Source: Treponema sp. Marseille-Q3903 (GTDB lineage Bacteria > Spirochaetota > Spirochaetia > Treponematales > Treponemataceae). Taken from it: a DNA stretch of 64,000 nucleotides. The notes under the pieces are model-generated. The model was not told where the DNA came from. It was given only the letters and a program-made list of their open reading frames with translations, and made no database searches. Of this stretch, positions 54,792 through 62,880 are shown in pieces; positions within the stretch are counted from its first letter, which is position 1; each line of letters starts with the position of its first letter. The position numbers were made by a program, and so were the translations under genes. The stretch lies in assembly GCF_014334335.1 (NCBI RefSeq), contig NZ_JACSEU010000001.1, forward strand, positions 2,046,001 to 2,110,000, written 5' to 3'.

Positions 54792-54810
54792 TGCGACAAG
54801 GATTGAAGGG

Positions 54811-54886
54811 GCGGCTTTGCCGTTCCGCAGGAATGGAGCGATAGCGGAACCCCGAAAAGCCTGTTTTTTGCGATGTGTCGCAAAAA
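54811..54886. repeat. Hairpin cluster between EcfT and EcfS genes
   Basis: GTTCCGC (54832 area) pairs with GCGGAAC (54844-54850), and TTTTTGCGA-TGTG-TCGCAAAAA (54865-54886) is a perfect 9-bp hairpin followed by GTCGCCC. The arrangement hairpin, A-run, TCG(C/T)C recalls part of the structured repeat found at 45.6 and 63.1 kb, but the match is loose. Confidence 0.5.
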
Positions 54887-54953
54887 GTCGCCCTAAAAAT
54901 ACAGTATGATAAAACAAAATATTCAAAGCAAATATAAATGTAAGGAGAATGTC

Positions 54954-55556
54954 ATGGAAACAACGACAAACAAACTAAACGCCAAAGATTTTATTTTTAT
55001 CGGAATCTTCGCTGCGGTTGCACTATTAATTTTCTTTATTACGGGAGCACTCGCTGCATTAACGCTTTTCGGAACGATAGCCAATATCCCGATTACGCTG
55101 TTTTTTGTATCGATAGCATTTATGCTGGCGGCATCAAAGGTAAGAAAAACGGGCGTCTTTTTTATTATGGGGATAATTATCGTTTTACCGGGATTTATGG
55201 CGGCAAACGGAATAGGCGTCGGCCTTTCAATTATCGGCTGGTTCATTGCGGAGATTCTTGCGTCAACGATGAAGTACAAAGATAAAAAAGCAATCATATT
55301 GCCCTATGTGCTGGGCTCCACATTGCAGACAGCCTTGTTCACCCTGCCTATGTATATTTCGCATGGAGAATATTTTATGCAAAGAAAGGAGATTTTACAT
55401 TTAACGGATGAAGCTTTACAACAGTATTTGCAGGTTGTGGGTTCATGGCAGATGTACGGTTCAATGATTGCATTGACGATTATAACAAGTTTCGCGGGAG
55501 CGTGGATTTCTATGCGGATATTAAAAAAGCATTTTGAAAAAGCGGGAGTTATTTAA
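54954..55556 (+). CDS. ECF transporter S component, Trep_Strep type, module 1
   Basis: The 200-residue membrane protein has about six helices. It starts LNAKDFIFIGIFAAVALLIFF, which resembles the S-component opening that binds EcfT, and ends in a basic tail LKKHFEKAGVI. The pattern fits the Trep_Strep integral membrane family, assigned to ECF substrate-binding subunits. ATG 54954 follows AAGGAG; an upstream ATG at 54906 has no ribosome site. It decides the substrate of the importer, which is unknown. Confidence 0.82.
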   Translation: METTTNKLNAKDFIFIGIFAAVALLIFFITGALAALTLFGTIANIPITLFFVSIAFMLAASKVRKTGVFFIMGIIIVLPGFMAANGIGVGLSIIGWFIAEILASTMKYKDKKAIILPYVLGSTLQTALFTLPMYISHGEYFMQRKEILHLTDEALQQYLQVVGSWQMYGSMIALTIITSFAGAWISMRILKKHFEKAGVI

Positions 55557-55582
55557 AAAGTAATATTTTAATTGTTTAAGTA
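55523..55582 (+). repeat. 60-bp near-identical repeat, first copy
   Basis: The last 34 bases of this EcfS gene and the following 26 non-coding bases (stop, then AAAAGTAATATTTTAATTG) are almost identical to 62731-62790, with three differences. It marks the end of the duplicated ABC/ECF module. Confidence 0.85.
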
Positions 55583-55693
55583 GAAGACCACTCATACATA
55601 CTATCTTTGCCGCTCGCCACCGCATAAAGGCAGCGGCTTCATTAATTTTCCCGTTGGTGGGAAAAATAGAAAAAATTTTAGATGAACGTTCTA

Positions 55694-55729
55694 TTGACCA
55701 AAATGTAAAGATTTGATAATCTAATTATC
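55694..55729 (+). promoter_or_regulatory. Promoter with overlapping GATAAT palindrome before the second TetR gene
   Basis: TTGACC (55694-55699) and TAATCT (55717-55722) are 17 bases apart. The perfect palindrome GATAAT-CTA-ATTATC (55715-55729) covers the -10, and a second GATTATCAT-like half follows at 55736-55749. The site resembles Fur/DtxR-type iron boxes as well as a TetR operator. Confidence 0.6.
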
Positions 55730-55772
55730 AAAAATATCATGATTATCATTTTTAAGGCTATGGGGAATCTAG

Positions 55773-56414
55773 ATGTCTTACTGTTCGGATATAACAAAAA
55801 ATAGAATTTTAGAGTGTGCTAAAAAAGAATTCCTGAAGAAAGGCTTTGATAAGGCTCAGGTAGGTGAAATTGCAAAAGCGGCAAATGTAACTACAGGTGC
55901 GATATATCGTCATTTTAAGAACAAAGAAGATTTATTTTTCACACTGATTGAAGATGTATACAAATATACTTTAGAAGTTGTGGTTGAGGTTGAAACCAAG
56001 AATGAGAGTGAAGATTATAAGACGCTGTTAGCGCAAGATGAACACATTGTTATTGAGGCCATGTTTTCCGAGGCAATGAACTTTGTAAATTATATGTATG
56101 AACATTTCGAGGAGTTTAAGCTTATTTTTGAATGCAGCAAAGGCTCAATGGTTGAAAATTTTGTTGAAGAAATTGTCAACAGATACACGAAAAAAAACAT
56201 GCGGTTAATACACTCTTCCGGAAATAAGAAATTGGGAATTGATAAGATTGAGGAATTTGAAGTTTATATGCTTACGAGAGGATATATCATTTCTTTGTGT
56301 GGATGTATCATACATAACATTCCACACAATTATGCAAACAGATATATAAAAAGTATTGTTGCTTTTCAATATTATGGTTGGAACGGCTTGCTAAATTTCA
56401 ACACCCGAAAATAA
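55773..56414 (+). CDS. TetR-family regulator of the second ABC/ECF module
   Basis: The 213-residue protein has the TetR DNA-binding domain at residues 8-55 (RILECAKKEFLKKGFDKAQ, then VGEIAKAANVTTGAIYRHFKNKEDLFFTL) and a divergent helical C-terminus. It stands 51 bases before the ABC genes of module 2 on the same strand without a terminator between, so it may be co-transcribed with them. The palindrome over its own -10 suggests autorepression or control by an iron-type regulator. Confidence 0.88.
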   Translation: MSYCSDITKNRILECAKKEFLKKGFDKAQVGEIAKAANVTTGAIYRHFKNKEDLFFTLIEDVYKYTLEVVVEVETKNESEDYKTLLAQDEHIVIEAMFSEAMNFVNYMYEHFEEFKLIFECSKGSMVENFVEEIVNRYTKKNMRLIHSSGNKKLGIDKIEEFEVYMLTRGYIISLCGCIIHNIPHNYANRYIKSIVAFQYYGWNGLLNFNTRK

Positions 56415-56465
56415 CCTTTCTCGTGTCAAGGTTAGTAGGAACTAAGTATCTAAGTATAGAGAGGA

Positions 56466-58223
56466 ATGTTTGTGAAAAATAAAAAAAATAATGCAATCGC
56501 GTTACTGATGAAGTATGCAGCGGATAATAAAAGAGCATTATACAAATCAATATTTTCTGCAACTATAGGTGAGTTGTTCGGAATGATACCATTTCTTGCG
56601 ATAGCTCAATTAATAGAAAAAATATATGTATCTGAGGCTTCTGTTAGAACTGCTTTGCAAATAACTGTAATAGCCTTATCTGGACAGATTTTAAAAGGAG
56701 TATTTACATTATATTCAACGCTGACTTCGCATAAAGCAACCTATCATATTTTGAAAAATATAAGAAGTAAGGTCGCAGAAAAAATGCTAAAGGTACCGAT
56801 GGGCGTGATGATTGATACACCGACAGGGAAGTTTAAGAATTTAATGGTAGATACTATATCGAAACTTGAAGATTCTATGGCTCATTTTATGCCTGAGATA
56901 ACATCAAGCATAGTTTCGCCTATATTTTTTTTGATTTTAATTTTTACTCTGGATTACCGAATGGGCTTTGCATCTTTACTTACGATTCCGTTAGGTATGC
57001 TCGGCTATATAGGCATGATGAAAGATTACAAAGTGAAAAGTAAAACGTATACGGATGCTCAAAATAATATGAACAGTACATTAGTCGAATATGTAAACGG
57101 CATTGAAGTGATAAAAGCATTTAATCAAAGTGCGGTCTCCTATGGAAAATTTACCGACGCGATTAATTTTTTTCATGATAGTACACTGAGCTGGTGGAAG
57201 CAGAGTTGGTTATGGTCAGCTTTTGTTCAGGCCGTTATGCCGTCAACTTTACTTGGAACGTTACCGGTCGGCGCATATTTATATATGGAATCAGAAATAT
57301 CCTTATCAAATTTTATTGTATGTATTATTTTACCTATCGGCTTTATTGCTCATTTGATGAAAATCGGAAAATATTCCGAACAATTTAATATGGTTAAAGC
57401 AAGTTTAGAAATTATAGAAGATTTTTTATCGAAAGACGAGCTTGTCAGACCAAAAGAGAAAGTGAATTTTGATGATACTTTATATCGATTTGAAGATGTG
57501 TCTTTTGCTTATGATAATACGGAACTAGTACTGAAAAATATCAATTTTGGAATAAAACCTCATACAGTTACGGCAATCGTAGGAAGCTCAGGTTCCGGTA
57601 AATCAACAATTGCTAAGTTGATGGCTGGTTTTTGGGATTCAACAAAAGGAACGATATATTATGGCGGAAAAAAAATATCAGAGATTCCCTTTGAACAACT
57701 GAGTGGTGAAATAAGTTATGTCTCTCAGGATAATTTTTTGTTTAATACAAGTGTAAAAGAAAATATCAGAATAGGAAAGCCGGATGCAAATGATGAAGAA
57801 ATCATGGAAGCAGCGAAAGCTGCAGCGTGCCATGATTTTATTATCGGATTGAAAGATGGCTATAATACAATCGTCGGTGATGCCGGAGGTGCCCTTTCCG
57901 GCGGAGAAAGACAGAGAATTACAATTGCACGAGCAATATTAAAGCAGTCAAAAGTGATAATTTTAGATGAAGCGACTGCCTTCGCAGATCCTGAAAATGA
58001 ATATTTGATTCAGAAAGCGATAAATAATCTCATAAAAGGTAAAACACTGATTGTTGTTGCTCACAGACTTTCTACAATTATAAATGCAGATAACATTTTA
58101 GTGATGAAGAACGGTGAGATTGTAGAAAGAGGAGTTCATAGAAGTCTGTTAAATAAAAATGGAGAATATGCATCATTGTGGACAAATTATATCAGCGGCA
58201 TAGATGAAGATATGGAGGCATAA
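56466..58223 (+). CDS. ABC half-transporter, first of pair (module 2)
   Basis: The 585-residue half-transporter has a six-helix membrane domain (about 20-310) and an ATPase domain with Walker A GSSGSGKST, signature LSGGERQRITIARAI, Walker B VIILDEATAFAD and switch His in VVAHRLS. The LDEATAFAD wording links it to the remnant at 45.4-45.9 kb. The start is ATG 56466 or GTG 56472; AGAGG is better spaced for the GTG. Its stop is followed at once by the ATG of the partner half, so the pair is coupled. Confidence 0.87.
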   Translation: MFVKNKKNNAIALLMKYAADNKRALYKSIFSATIGELFGMIPFLAIAQLIEKIYVSEASVRTALQITVIALSGQILKGVFTLYSTLTSHKATYHILKNIRSKVAEKMLKVPMGVMIDTPTGKFKNLMVDTISKLEDSMAHFMPEITSSIVSPIFFLILIFTLDYRMGFASLLTIPLGMLGYIGMMKDYKVKSKTYTDAQNNMNSTLVEYVNGIEVIKAFNQSAVSYGKFTDAINFFHDSTLSWWKQSWLWSAFVQAVMPSTLLGTLPVGAYLYMESEISLSNFIVCIILPIGFIAHLMKIGKYSEQFNMVKASLEIIEDFLSKDELVRPKEKVNFDDTLYRFEDVSFAYDNTELVLKNINFGIKPHTVTAIVGSSGSGKSTIAKLMAGFWDSTKGTIYYGGKKISEIPFEQLSGEISYVSQDNFLFNTSVKENIRIGKPDANDEEIMEAAKAAACHDFIIGLKDGYNTIVGDAGGALSGGERQRITIARAILKQSKVIILDEATAFADPENEYLIQKAINNLIKGKTLIVVAHRLSTIINADNILVMKNGEIVERGVHRSLLNKNGEYASLWTNYISGIDEDMEA

Positions 58224-59948
58224 ATGTTCAATATTGTAAAACGAATATTTCAAATAGCAGGTAAGTATCGCTCCAGTATCATTATAGGTCTTATCTTCGG
58301 CGCATTAAAGTCTTTTTTTGCTTCTTTTATGTTACTTGCGGTTTTACTGATAATGATCAATCTTGAAAAATTAAACATGACTATTATTATGCAAGCAATG
58401 TTAATAGTGGGAATAAGTATATTAGGGAGATTTATATTTCAATATCTTTGCGATAGAAAATTAAGTGCATCTGGGTATGAGATTTTCAGAGACAAGAGAA
58501 TTGAAATAGGAGAAAAATTAAAGAAAGCACCCATGGGTTATTTTTCGAAAAATAATTTAGGGACGATTCAAACTATTCTAACAACAACAATTTCCGATTT
58601 GGAAGGAATGGCAATGCTTGCGCTGAACTTTATTGTAGGTGGATTTTTTCATGCTTTCGGTATGACAGTTATGCTATTGATATTTTGTATTCCAGTAGGA
58701 ATAATTTCTTTGATAACAATTATTCTCGGAGCATTTTTACTTGGAATAATGGCACAGAAAGCTGAAAAATATTCATCCGTTATGCAGAAAGCAGGAGAAG
58801 AACTGGTTATTGACTCTATCGAATATATCAGAGGTATTTCCATTCTTCGTGCATTTAAAAGTGGCAAAGAAGGTAAAAACAAAATCGAAGAAGCTTTTAG
58901 TAAAAAATGTAAAGTTGACATAGAAGTAACAGAAGCTACCGCCTTGGTAATGAAACTTTACGAAATGGTTTTTAAGGTAGCAAGCTGCGTGTTGGTTTTT
59001 GTTTCTGTGATTTTATATTTAAATCACACTATCCCGCTTTCTTATTCACTGATGTTTATCGTATCGGCATTTTTAATATTTATGGAACTGGAACTGGTGA
59101 ATAATGGTGCATTTCTAAGTAAATTGCTAGCAACTTGGCTGGATAGGCTCGACTATATTTCGAATATCCCTTTATTAGATAAGGACGGCAAGGATATAAG
59201 CTTATCGTCTTACACTATAGAGTTTAAGGATGTTAGCTTCGGATACAATGAAAGGAAAATTTTAAAGGATATACATTTAAAAATAGATTCAAAAAGCTCT
59301 TTGGCAATCGTCGGTGTTTCGGGCTCAGGGAAGACAACCCTTTGCAATCTGATAGCACGGTTTTGGGATGTTCAGAAAGGTGAAGTTCTTATAGATGGAA
59401 AGAATGTTAAAGAGTTTACTTCTGAAAGTTTATTAAAAAACATCAGTATGGTTTTTCAAAAGGTGTATTTATTTAATGACACAATAGAAAATAATATAAA
59501 ATTCGGTAACCCTAATGCTTCACGCGCTGAGGTTATAGAAGCTTGCAAAAAAGCACAGTGTTATGATTTTATTATGAGCCTTGCGGACGGATATAATACG
59601 GTTGTCGGAGAAGGCGGCTCCACATTATCAGGCGGAGAAAAACAGAGAATATCTATTGCAAGAGCAATTCTTAAAGATGCTCCTATTGTTATTCTTGATG
59701 AAGCAACCTCGAGTGTTGATCCTGAAAATGAATATATGCTAATCAGTGCGATAAAGGAATTAACCAAAAATAAAACGCTTATCAGCATTGCGCATAGATT
59801 ATCTACGGTAAGAGAAGCCGATAAGATTATTGTTATTGATAAGGGGAGAATTGTGCAACAGGGAAATCATAACGAATTGATTAACCGAGAGGGAATATAC
59901 AGACATTTCATTGAGATAAGAAAAAAATCAATCGGTTGGAAAATATAA
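58224..59948 (+). CDS. ABC half-transporter, second of pair (module 2)
   Basis: The 574-residue half-transporter has a membrane domain (about 15-290) and an ATPase domain with Walker A GVSGSGKTT, signature LSGGEKQRISIARAI, Walker B IVILDEATSSVD and switch His in SIAHRLS. Both halves of this pair appear to have complete catalytic sites. It begins one base after the stop of the first half and ends just before the ECF ATPase gene, as in module 1. Confidence 0.87.
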   Translation: MFNIVKRIFQIAGKYRSSIIIGLIFGALKSFFASFMLLAVLLIMINLEKLNMTIIMQAMLIVGISILGRFIFQYLCDRKLSASGYEIFRDKRIEIGEKLKKAPMGYFSKNNLGTIQTILTTTISDLEGMAMLALNFIVGGFFHAFGMTVMLLIFCIPVGIISLITIILGAFLLGIMAQKAEKYSSVMQKAGEELVIDSIEYIRGISILRAFKSGKEGKNKIEEAFSKKCKVDIEVTEATALVMKLYEMVFKVASCVLVFVSVILYLNHTIPLSYSLMFIVSAFLIFMELELVNNGAFLSKLLATWLDRLDYISNIPLLDKDGKDISLSSYTIEFKDVSFGYNERKILKDIHLKIDSKSSLAIVGVSGSGKTTLCNLIARFWDVQKGEVLIDGKNVKEFTSESLLKNISMVFQKVYLFNDTIENNIKFGNPNASRAEVIEACKKAQCYDFIMSLADGYNTVVGEGGSTLSGGEKQRISIARAILKDAPIVILDEATSSVDPENEYMLISAIKELTKNKTLISIAHRLSTVREADKIIVIDKGRIVQQGNHNELINREGIYRHFIEIRKKSIGWKI

Positions 59949-59956
59949 GTGATAAA

Positions 59957-61468
59957 ATGAAAGATACTATTATTGATTTTAATAATGTGAGTTTTAGTTA
60001 CGGAGCAAAGACAGAAGGTTGCCTAAAAAATATAAATCTTAAAATAAGAATGGGTGAATTTGTGCTATTTACGGGAGCGTCGGGTTCCGGGAAGACAACT
60101 GTTATGAGGTTAATAAACGGTTTGATTCCTCATTTTTTTGAAGGAAACTTATCAGGGCAGGTGAAGGTCTTGGGGAGAAGGATAAAAACAAGTTCTCCCG
60201 GTGTACTTGGCAGAAATGTCGCATCCATATTTCAAAATCCGCGGAATCAGTTTTTTACAACAAATAGCACTCATGAAGCTGCATTTGCCTGTGAAAATTA
60301 TGGAATCGACAGAAACGAGATAATAAAGCGAGTAGAAGCTGCTTTTAGTGATTTTAAGGCTGAAAATCTTATGAACAGGGATATGTTTTCTTTATCAAGC
60401 GGGGAGAAACAAAAAATAGCGATTATTGCAGCAAAAACTCTCAATCCTAACATTTATGTATTCGATGAACCATCAGCAAACTTAGATATTCGTTCAATTA
60501 TACAATTAAAAGAGTTTATGAAGAAACTAAAAGAAGCGGGACATACGGTAGTTGTTTCGGAACACAGGTTGTTTTATTTGACAGATTTATGCGACAGATG
60601 TCTGATAGTGAATGACGGGAAGATAGTTAAAGACATTCCCGGAAATGATATAAAAAATATGGATAACGGTGATTTAGAAAAATGCAATCTAAGAACATTT
60701 GATTTAAATACAATCGAATTTTCTTTGGAACAGAGAGAAAGCGGAAATAAAGAACACGCTGATTTTGAAATTGACAATGTATCATTTTCATATAAAAGCT
60801 CCTTATCCATTCTTCAAAAGTGCAGTTTGAAGGCTAATTATGGAGATACCGTGGCTATTATCGGGCATAACGGTGAAGGCAAAACAACCTTAGGAAAAAT
60901 TATTGCAGGCCTGCTTAGAAGTGAAACAGGACAATTCTTTCTTGATGGTAAACAAATAAAACAAAAGGAACTGTATAAAAGTGTGTATTTCGTAATGCAG
61001 GATGCCGACTATCAATTATATTCCGATTCTGTGGTGTCGGAATTAAGATTAAGCGGAGAAGTTCATGGTAATATAGATGATGACGAAATTGAAAATACAA
61101 TGAAATTATTAAATATTTTTGAATTTAAAGACTATCACCCTCAGGCACTTTCAGGCGGACAAAAACAGAGAGTAATTATCGCAGCAGCTATGACTTCAAA
61201 TAAACGGATTATTGTTTTTGATGAGCCGACTTCGGGACTTGATTATAGTAATATGAGAGCCGTTGCAAAAGCAATAAATACTCTTCGCGAACATAAAATA
61301 TTGAATTTTGTCATTTCACATGATTTGGAATTTTTAAGCAAGGTCGCTACAAAAGCAGTATTTGTTGAGGAGGGAAAAATAAATAACACTATTCGACTAA
61401 CTGATAATTCTGATTTTAAGATAATAAAAAATTTTTTGCTGCAAAAAGAGGTTGAAAACTATGCTTAA
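59957..61468 (+). CDS. ECF transporter double ATPase (EcfA-EcfA' fusion), module 2
   Basis: The 503-residue paralogue of the module 1 protein carries two ATPase domains: GASGSGKTT, LSSGEKQKIAII and IYVFDEPSANLD, then GHNGEGKTT, LSGGQKQRVIIA and IIVFDEPTSGLD. ATG 59957 is used; a TTG at 59936 would add seven residues and overlap the ABC gene, and neither has a clear ribosome site. It powers the EcfT/EcfS pair that follows. Confidence 0.85.
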   Translation: MKDTIIDFNNVSFSYGAKTEGCLKNINLKIRMGEFVLFTGASGSGKTTVMRLINGLIPHFFEGNLSGQVKVLGRRIKTSSPGVLGRNVASIFQNPRNQFFTTNSTHEAAFACENYGIDRNEIIKRVEAAFSDFKAENLMNRDMFSLSSGEKQKIAIIAAKTLNPNIYVFDEPSANLDIRSIIQLKEFMKKLKEAGHTVVVSEHRLFYLTDLCDRCLIVNDGKIVKDIPGNDIKNMDNGDLEKCNLRTFDLNTIEFSLEQRESGNKEHADFEIDNVSFSYKSSLSILQKCSLKANYGDTVAIIGHNGEGKTTLGKIIAGLLRSETGQFFLDGKQIKQKELYKSVYFVMQDADYQLYSDSVVSELRLSGEVHGNIDDDEIENTMKLLNIFEFKDYHPQALSGGQKQRVIIAAAMTSNKRIIVFDEPTSGLDYSNMRAVAKAINTLREHKILNFVISHDLEFLSKVATKAVFVEEGKINNTIRLTDNSDFKIIKNFLLQKEVENYA

Positions 61469-62162
61469 ATCTTGTAAACAGCACGGGGTAAGATATGATC
61501 CCAGGATTAAGCTGTTGCAGGTGTTGTTAGTAGGGATTCTGGTTTTTGTATTAACAGGGAAAAAATATGAAATATCATTATTCCTTTCGGTTTTTACTTT
61601 TGCAATGTTGAGCGGTCTTTTTAAGACCGGTATAAAATTCCTAGTTATATACAGCGGGCTGTTTCTTGCAGCTGAAATCAGTCCGTTGTTTATTGCCACA
61701 ACTATACATTATTTTGTTTTATGTTTTATTACGATAGCATTTGCGGCTTTGAATTTGGCTAAAACTACCGATATTTCAGAAATACTGGCTGCACTTCATA
61801 ATATGAAAATTCCGTATTATATCAACATTCCTTTGGCGGTAATCCTGCGATTTTTTCCTACCATAAAGCAGGATGTCATTTGTATTAGGCAGGGCACTAA
61901 AACAAGAGGGATAGACATCTCAGTATTAGGTGTATTAAAGCATCCGTTTAAAATATACGAAATGATGATAATACCACTCTTGATGAGAATATTGTCTACT
62001 GCAACAGAATTGGCAGCCTCTGTTGAAACAAGAGGACTTGGTATCTCATGTAAAAAAACAAGCTATACTGAAATTCATTTCAGTATATTTGATGCATTGT
62101 TATTAATAGCAATGGTAACATTTTATACAGTCATTATTGTTATGAAAATGAAAAATTATTAA
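61461..62162 (+). CDS. ECF transporter transmembrane coupling protein EcfT, module 2
   Basis: The 233-residue membrane protein has the EcfT layout, with coupling helices around IRQGTKTRGIDIS and ASVETRGLGIS that carry the Arg-Gly contacts to the ATPases. ATG 61461 overlaps the ATPase gene stop by eight bases and has AGAGG upstream; a TTG at 61452 would add three residues. It is the equivalent of the module 1 EcfT though clearly diverged. Confidence 0.85.
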   Translation: MLKSCKQHGVRYDPRIKLLQVLLVGILVFVLTGKKYEISLFLSVFTFAMLSGLFKTGIKFLVIYSGLFLAAEISPLFIATTIHYFVLCFITIAFAALNLAKTTDISEILAALHNMKIPYYINIPLAVILRFFPTIKQDVICIRQGTKTRGIDISVLGVLKHPFKIYEMMIIPLLMRILSTATELAASVETRGLGISCKKTSYTEIHFSIFDALLLIAMVTFYTVIIVMKMKNY

Positions 62163-62182
62163 ACTCCAAGGAGGACTGAATA

Positions 62183-62764
62183 ATGAAAGAAAAAAGAAGG
62201 TTTCAACTCAAAGATTTGATTGTTACCGCATTAATGGTTTTATGCTCACAGATTTTGTATAGAGTATTATCATTTCTGTTTATATCACCATATACCTTGC
62301 TTTTTGCTATTCCTATCTGGGCAATCATAGGAGCAATCGCTTATTTCCTAGTACCTACTAAAACAAAAAATCCATGGATGATATTACTGTTTTGTGTACT
62401 TACCAGCCTGATAGGCTTTTATCCGCCATATATAATCAGCTGTATTACCGGTGGAATTGCTGCAATGCTGATCGCAAAAATAAAAGGCATAGGGGATTAT
62501 ATAGGTTTAACCGTAGGATATATGATATTTTGTGTACTTGCAGGATTTGGTGGAATGTATGTACCGTTCTTATTTTATGCGGAACAGACAATTACTTCTT
62601 ATAAGGAACTATTTGGAGATGAATACTTAGATATTTTAACTAAAATAGTTTCACCAATCACAACAGTAATAATGCTTATTGTTATAGCAATCTGCGCGAT
62701 TATTGGTGCAATGATTTCAAAAAAGCTTCTAAAAAAGCATTTTGAAAAAGCAGGGGTTATTTAA
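62183..62764 (+). CDS. ECF transporter S component, Trep_Strep type, module 2
   Basis: The 193-residue membrane protein has about six helices, begins RRFQLKDLIVTALMVLCSQ and ends LKKHFEKAGVI, the same last eleven residues as the module 1 S component although the middle is much more different. AAGGAGG precedes the ATG. The diverged core suggests a different substrate from module 1 on the same scaffold. Confidence 0.82.
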   Translation: MKEKRRFQLKDLIVTALMVLCSQILYRVLSFLFISPYTLLFAIPIWAIIGAIAYFLVPTKTKNPWMILLFCVLTSLIGFYPPYIISCITGGIAAMLIAKIKGIGDYIGLTVGYMIFCVLAGFGGMYVPFLFYAEQTITSYKELFGDEYLDILTKIVSPITTVIMLIVIAICAIIGAMISKKLLKKHFEKAGVI

Positions 62765-62790
62765 AAAGTAATATTTTAATTGTTTAGGTA
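62731..62790 (+). repeat. 60-bp near-identical repeat, second copy
   Basis: The counterpart of 55523-55582, covering the end of the EcfS gene and 26 bases beyond the stop. The conservation of non-coding bases next to diverged coding sequence suggests recent exchange or selection on this 3' end. Confidence 0.85.
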
Positions 62791-62856
62791 TGAGTAATCT
62801 CTAAAAACCGTAACCCCCATTTGCCTGTTCTGTAAGGAATGATTATTATAGGCAAT

Positions 62857-62880
62857 CTCTAAAAAACGAAGTTTTTAGAG
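62857..62880. terminator. Hairpin between convergent transporter genes
   Basis: CTCTAAAAA (62857-62865) and TTTTTAGAG (62872-62880) form a 9-bp stem with a six-base loop. It covers the stop of the minus-strand ABC gene and lies 93 bases after the EcfS gene, so it may end transcription from either side despite its low G+C. Confidence 0.5.
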
